The translations under genes and the position numbers were made by a program. A model generated the notes under the pieces. That model ran no database searches, was not told the DNA's origin, and worked only from the letters and a program-made list of their open reading frames with translations. A DNA stretch of 64,000 bases. Source: Gaiella occulta (lineage in GTDB: Bacteria; Actinomycetota; Thermoleophilia; Gaiellales; Gaiellaceae). Of this stretch, positions 62,464-64,000 are shown piece after piece; positions within the stretch are counted from its first letter, which is position 1; each line of letters begins with the position of its first letter. The stretch is from positions 248,001 through 312,000 of the forward strand of contig NZ_QQZY01000002.1 in the NCBI RefSeq assembly GCF_003351045.1, given 5' to 3'.

Positions 62464-63362
62464 GACGAGGTCGATCCTACCCCGGCCGCGGCCTCGGCGA
62501 CACGCGCCTCGGTCGGCTCGAGCGCCACGACGGCGATGCCGGCGAGCAGGACGAGCGCGCCGCCGGCGAACGTGAGCACCGTCGGCCGCTCGTCGACGAG
62601 CGCCCAGGCGAGCACGACGGCCGCCACGGGCTCGAGGAACGTGAGCAGGCCCGCGGCCTGCGCGGTCACGTGGCGGAGCAGGCCCGCGTACACGAGCGTC
62701 GAGACCCCGGTGAAGACGACGCCGAGCAGGAGCACGGCACCCCACTCGCGGCCGCCGTCGGGCATCACCCGGCCGGCCACGAGCAGCGCCGGAGCGACGG
62801 CGATCCCTCCGACGAGGCAGTCCCAGAACGCCACCGTGAGCGGCTCGGCACGATCGGCCAGCAGCCGCTTCGAGAGGATCACGAGCGCGGCGTAGGTGGC
62901 GGCGGAGCCGAGCCCGCTGGCGATCGCCCAGCCGTTCGCGCCGCCGCCCTCGCCGCTCCCGAGCGCGACGAGGGCGATGCCGGCGCCGCCGGGCACGAGG
63001 GCGCCGAGCGCGACGTTCGAGAGCCTCTCGGCCAGGGCGAGCGGCGCCAGCACCGCGAGGAAGACGGGCGCCGCATAGAAGGTGAGCACGGCGAGGGCGA
63101 CCGACCCGAGCTTGACCGCCTCGAAGAACAGCAGCCAGTGCGCACCCTGGACGACGCCGAGCGCGACGAGCGCCGGCAGCCTGCGGCCGGGACGCAGCGC
63201 GCGCAGCCGGCCGCTCGCCAGCGCGACGAGACCGAGAGCGCCGGCGGCAAAGGCGAGTCGCAGGAACGCGAGCGCCGCCGCGTCGAGCTCGACGGCGGCG
63301 ACGAGGACGGCGATCAGGCCCCAGGAGCTGGCGAGGCCGGCGAGGGCGAGGTTCCAGCGCAC
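62460..63362 (-). CDS. EamA/DMT-family transporter
   Basis: The 300-residue membrane protein has ten predicted helices in two EamA repeats (for example [19 protein letters not shown] and [20 protein letters not shown]). Members export metabolites or amino acids; the substrate is unknown. It starts with GTG at 63362 and is the first gene of the transporter-glpX-aldolase unit. Confidence 0.9.
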   Translation of the reverse strand: MRWNLALAGLASSWGLIAVLVAAVELDAAALAFLRLAFAAGALGLVALASGRLRALRPGRRLPALVALGVVQGAHWLLFFEAVKLGSVALAVLTFYAAPVFLAVLAPLALAERLSNVALGALVPGGAGIALVALGSGEGGGANGWAIASGLGSAATYAALVILSKRLLADRAEPLTVAFWDCLVGGIAVAPALLVAGRVMPDGGREWGAVLLLGVVFTGVSTLVYAGLLRHVTAQAAGLLTFLEPVAAVVLAWALVDERPTVLTFAGGALVLLAGIAVVALEPTEARVAEAAAGVGSTSS

Positions 63363-63405
63363 GGGGCGATGCTATGCGCCGCACCGAAGCCCGGCGCCCT
63401 TGCCC

Positions 63406-64000
63406 TCACATGCGCTCGGGCGCTTCGACTCCGACGAGGTCGAGGCAGCGGGCGACGACGGTCCTCGTGGCGCTGCAGAGGCCGAGGCGGAACGCCTCCG
63501 CTTCGGAGCCGAGCACCTTGTGGTGGTGGTAGAAGCGGTGGAAGTCGTCGGCGACGCGGATCGCGTAGGTGGCGATCGCGTGCGGCGCCCGCCGCTGCGC
63601 CGCCTCGGCGGCGACGGCCGGGAACTCGGCGATGCGCTTGACGAGGTCGCGCTCCTCGGGCGCGAGCGGCGCGGACACGGTCGCGGCGGGCACGGCGTCG
63701 CCGGCGTTGCGCAGGATCCCGGCGATCCGCGCATGGGCGTACTGCACGTAGTACACCGGGTTCTTCGCGGTCTTCTCGGCCGCGAGATCGACGTCGATCT
63801 CGATCGTCTGGTCGTGGCCGCGCGAGACGAGGTACCAGCGGGCGGCGTCGATGCCGATCTCGTCGATGAAGTCGTCGAGGAAGACGACGTCCCCGCGCCG
63901 CTTCGACATCTTCGTCGCCTCGCCGCCCTTCGTCAGGTGCACGAGCTGGTAGATGAGCACCTCGAGCGACTCGCGCGGGCGGCCGAGCATCTGCGCGAGC
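63406..64000 (-). CDS. argS: Arginyl-tRNA synthetase, C-terminal part (5' end outside window)
   Basis: The visible 198 codons carry the class I KMSKR signature in GGEATKMSKRRGDVVFLDDFIDEIG, then ARWYLVSRGHDQTIEIDVDLAAEKTAKNPVYYVQYAHARIAGILRNAG and the DALR anticodon-binding domain (THAIATYAIRVADDFHRFYHHHKVLG type) to a typical PERM end. This pattern is specific to ArgS. The N-terminal catalytic half lies beyond 64000. Confidence 0.94.
   Translation of the reverse strand, partial: LAQMLGRPRESLEVLIYQLVHLTKGGEATKMSKRRGDVVFLDDFIDEIGIDAARWYLVSRGHDQTIEIDVDLAAEKTAKNPVYYVQYAHARIAGILRNAGDAVPAATVSAPLAPEERDLVKRIAEFPAVAAEAAQRRAPHAIATYAIRVADDFHRFYHHHKVLGSEAEAFRLGLCSATRTVVARCLDLVGVEAPERM

Overview
The window is a very GC-rich chromosomal segment (about 70% GC, judged by eye) of an actinobacterium. 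It carries an actinobacterial mIHF gene, PyrR with a translational-type leader, SepF and DivIVA, and a MurA with Asp in place of the catalytic Cys. Many genes have a TANNNT -10 box 6-9 nt before the start codon. GC content, gene order and the TIM-barrel and transferase content resemble the deep-branching class Thermoleophilia (Gaiellales/Solirubrobacterales); that placement is inference.

Region 1 (1-8.2 kb): the end of a sensor kinase gene, then a roughly 7.4-kb integrated island bounded by a 34-bp direct repeat of the 3' end of tRNA-Pro(GGG). The island holds a truncated IS982-type transposase abutting the N-terminus of a Cap4/DUF4297-like nuclease, a large T-shaped palindrome, an excisionase-like protein, an AbiEi/AbiEii toxin-antitoxin pair (toxin frameshifted), a 693-residue GHKL ATPase of unknown role, and a frameshifted tyrosine integrase beside the intact tRNA. 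It looks like a decaying defence island.

Region 2 (8.2-26.9 kb, nearly all minus strand): tightly packed housekeeping genes, often with 4-nt overlaps. They are proS with a coupled XRE regulator, ispG, a lone receiver protein, rseP-dxr-cdsA-uppS, frr-pyrH-tsf-rpsB, an RluD-type synthase, lspA, a DksA-like protein, DUF167, divIVA, yggT, sepF, yggS, a CCA-adding-type enzyme, ridA, a degenerate HisB-like protein and murA.

Region 3 (26.9-33.3 kb): HD-domain protein, GFA protein, class V aminotransferase, glycosyltransferase, two small proteins, coaBC-rpoZ-gmk and mihF.

Region 4 (33.4-41.9 kb): pyrimidine operon pyrR-pyrB-pyrC-carA-carB-pyrK-pyrD, with a PyrR-binding hairpin in its leader.

Region 5 (41.9-64 kb): methyltransferase, RNase Z, a ThDP enzyme, a LexA-controlled LysM protein resembling YneA/Rv2719c, a secreted glycosidase, a dgcN-dgcA pair for D-glutamate use, a frameshifted coiled-coil protein, tRNA-Arg(CCG), GST, CorA, PPK2, a nuclease-like lipoprotein, a class III aminotransferase, amidase, HIT protein, a TIM-barrel protein, tRNA-Gly(CCC), haloalkane dehalogenase, an FAD oxidase, class I aldolase plus GlpX, an EamA transporter and the end of argS. 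Two related long inverted repeats sit at convergent gene ends.

Single-base frameshifts occur in several dispensable genes but in none of the core genes.
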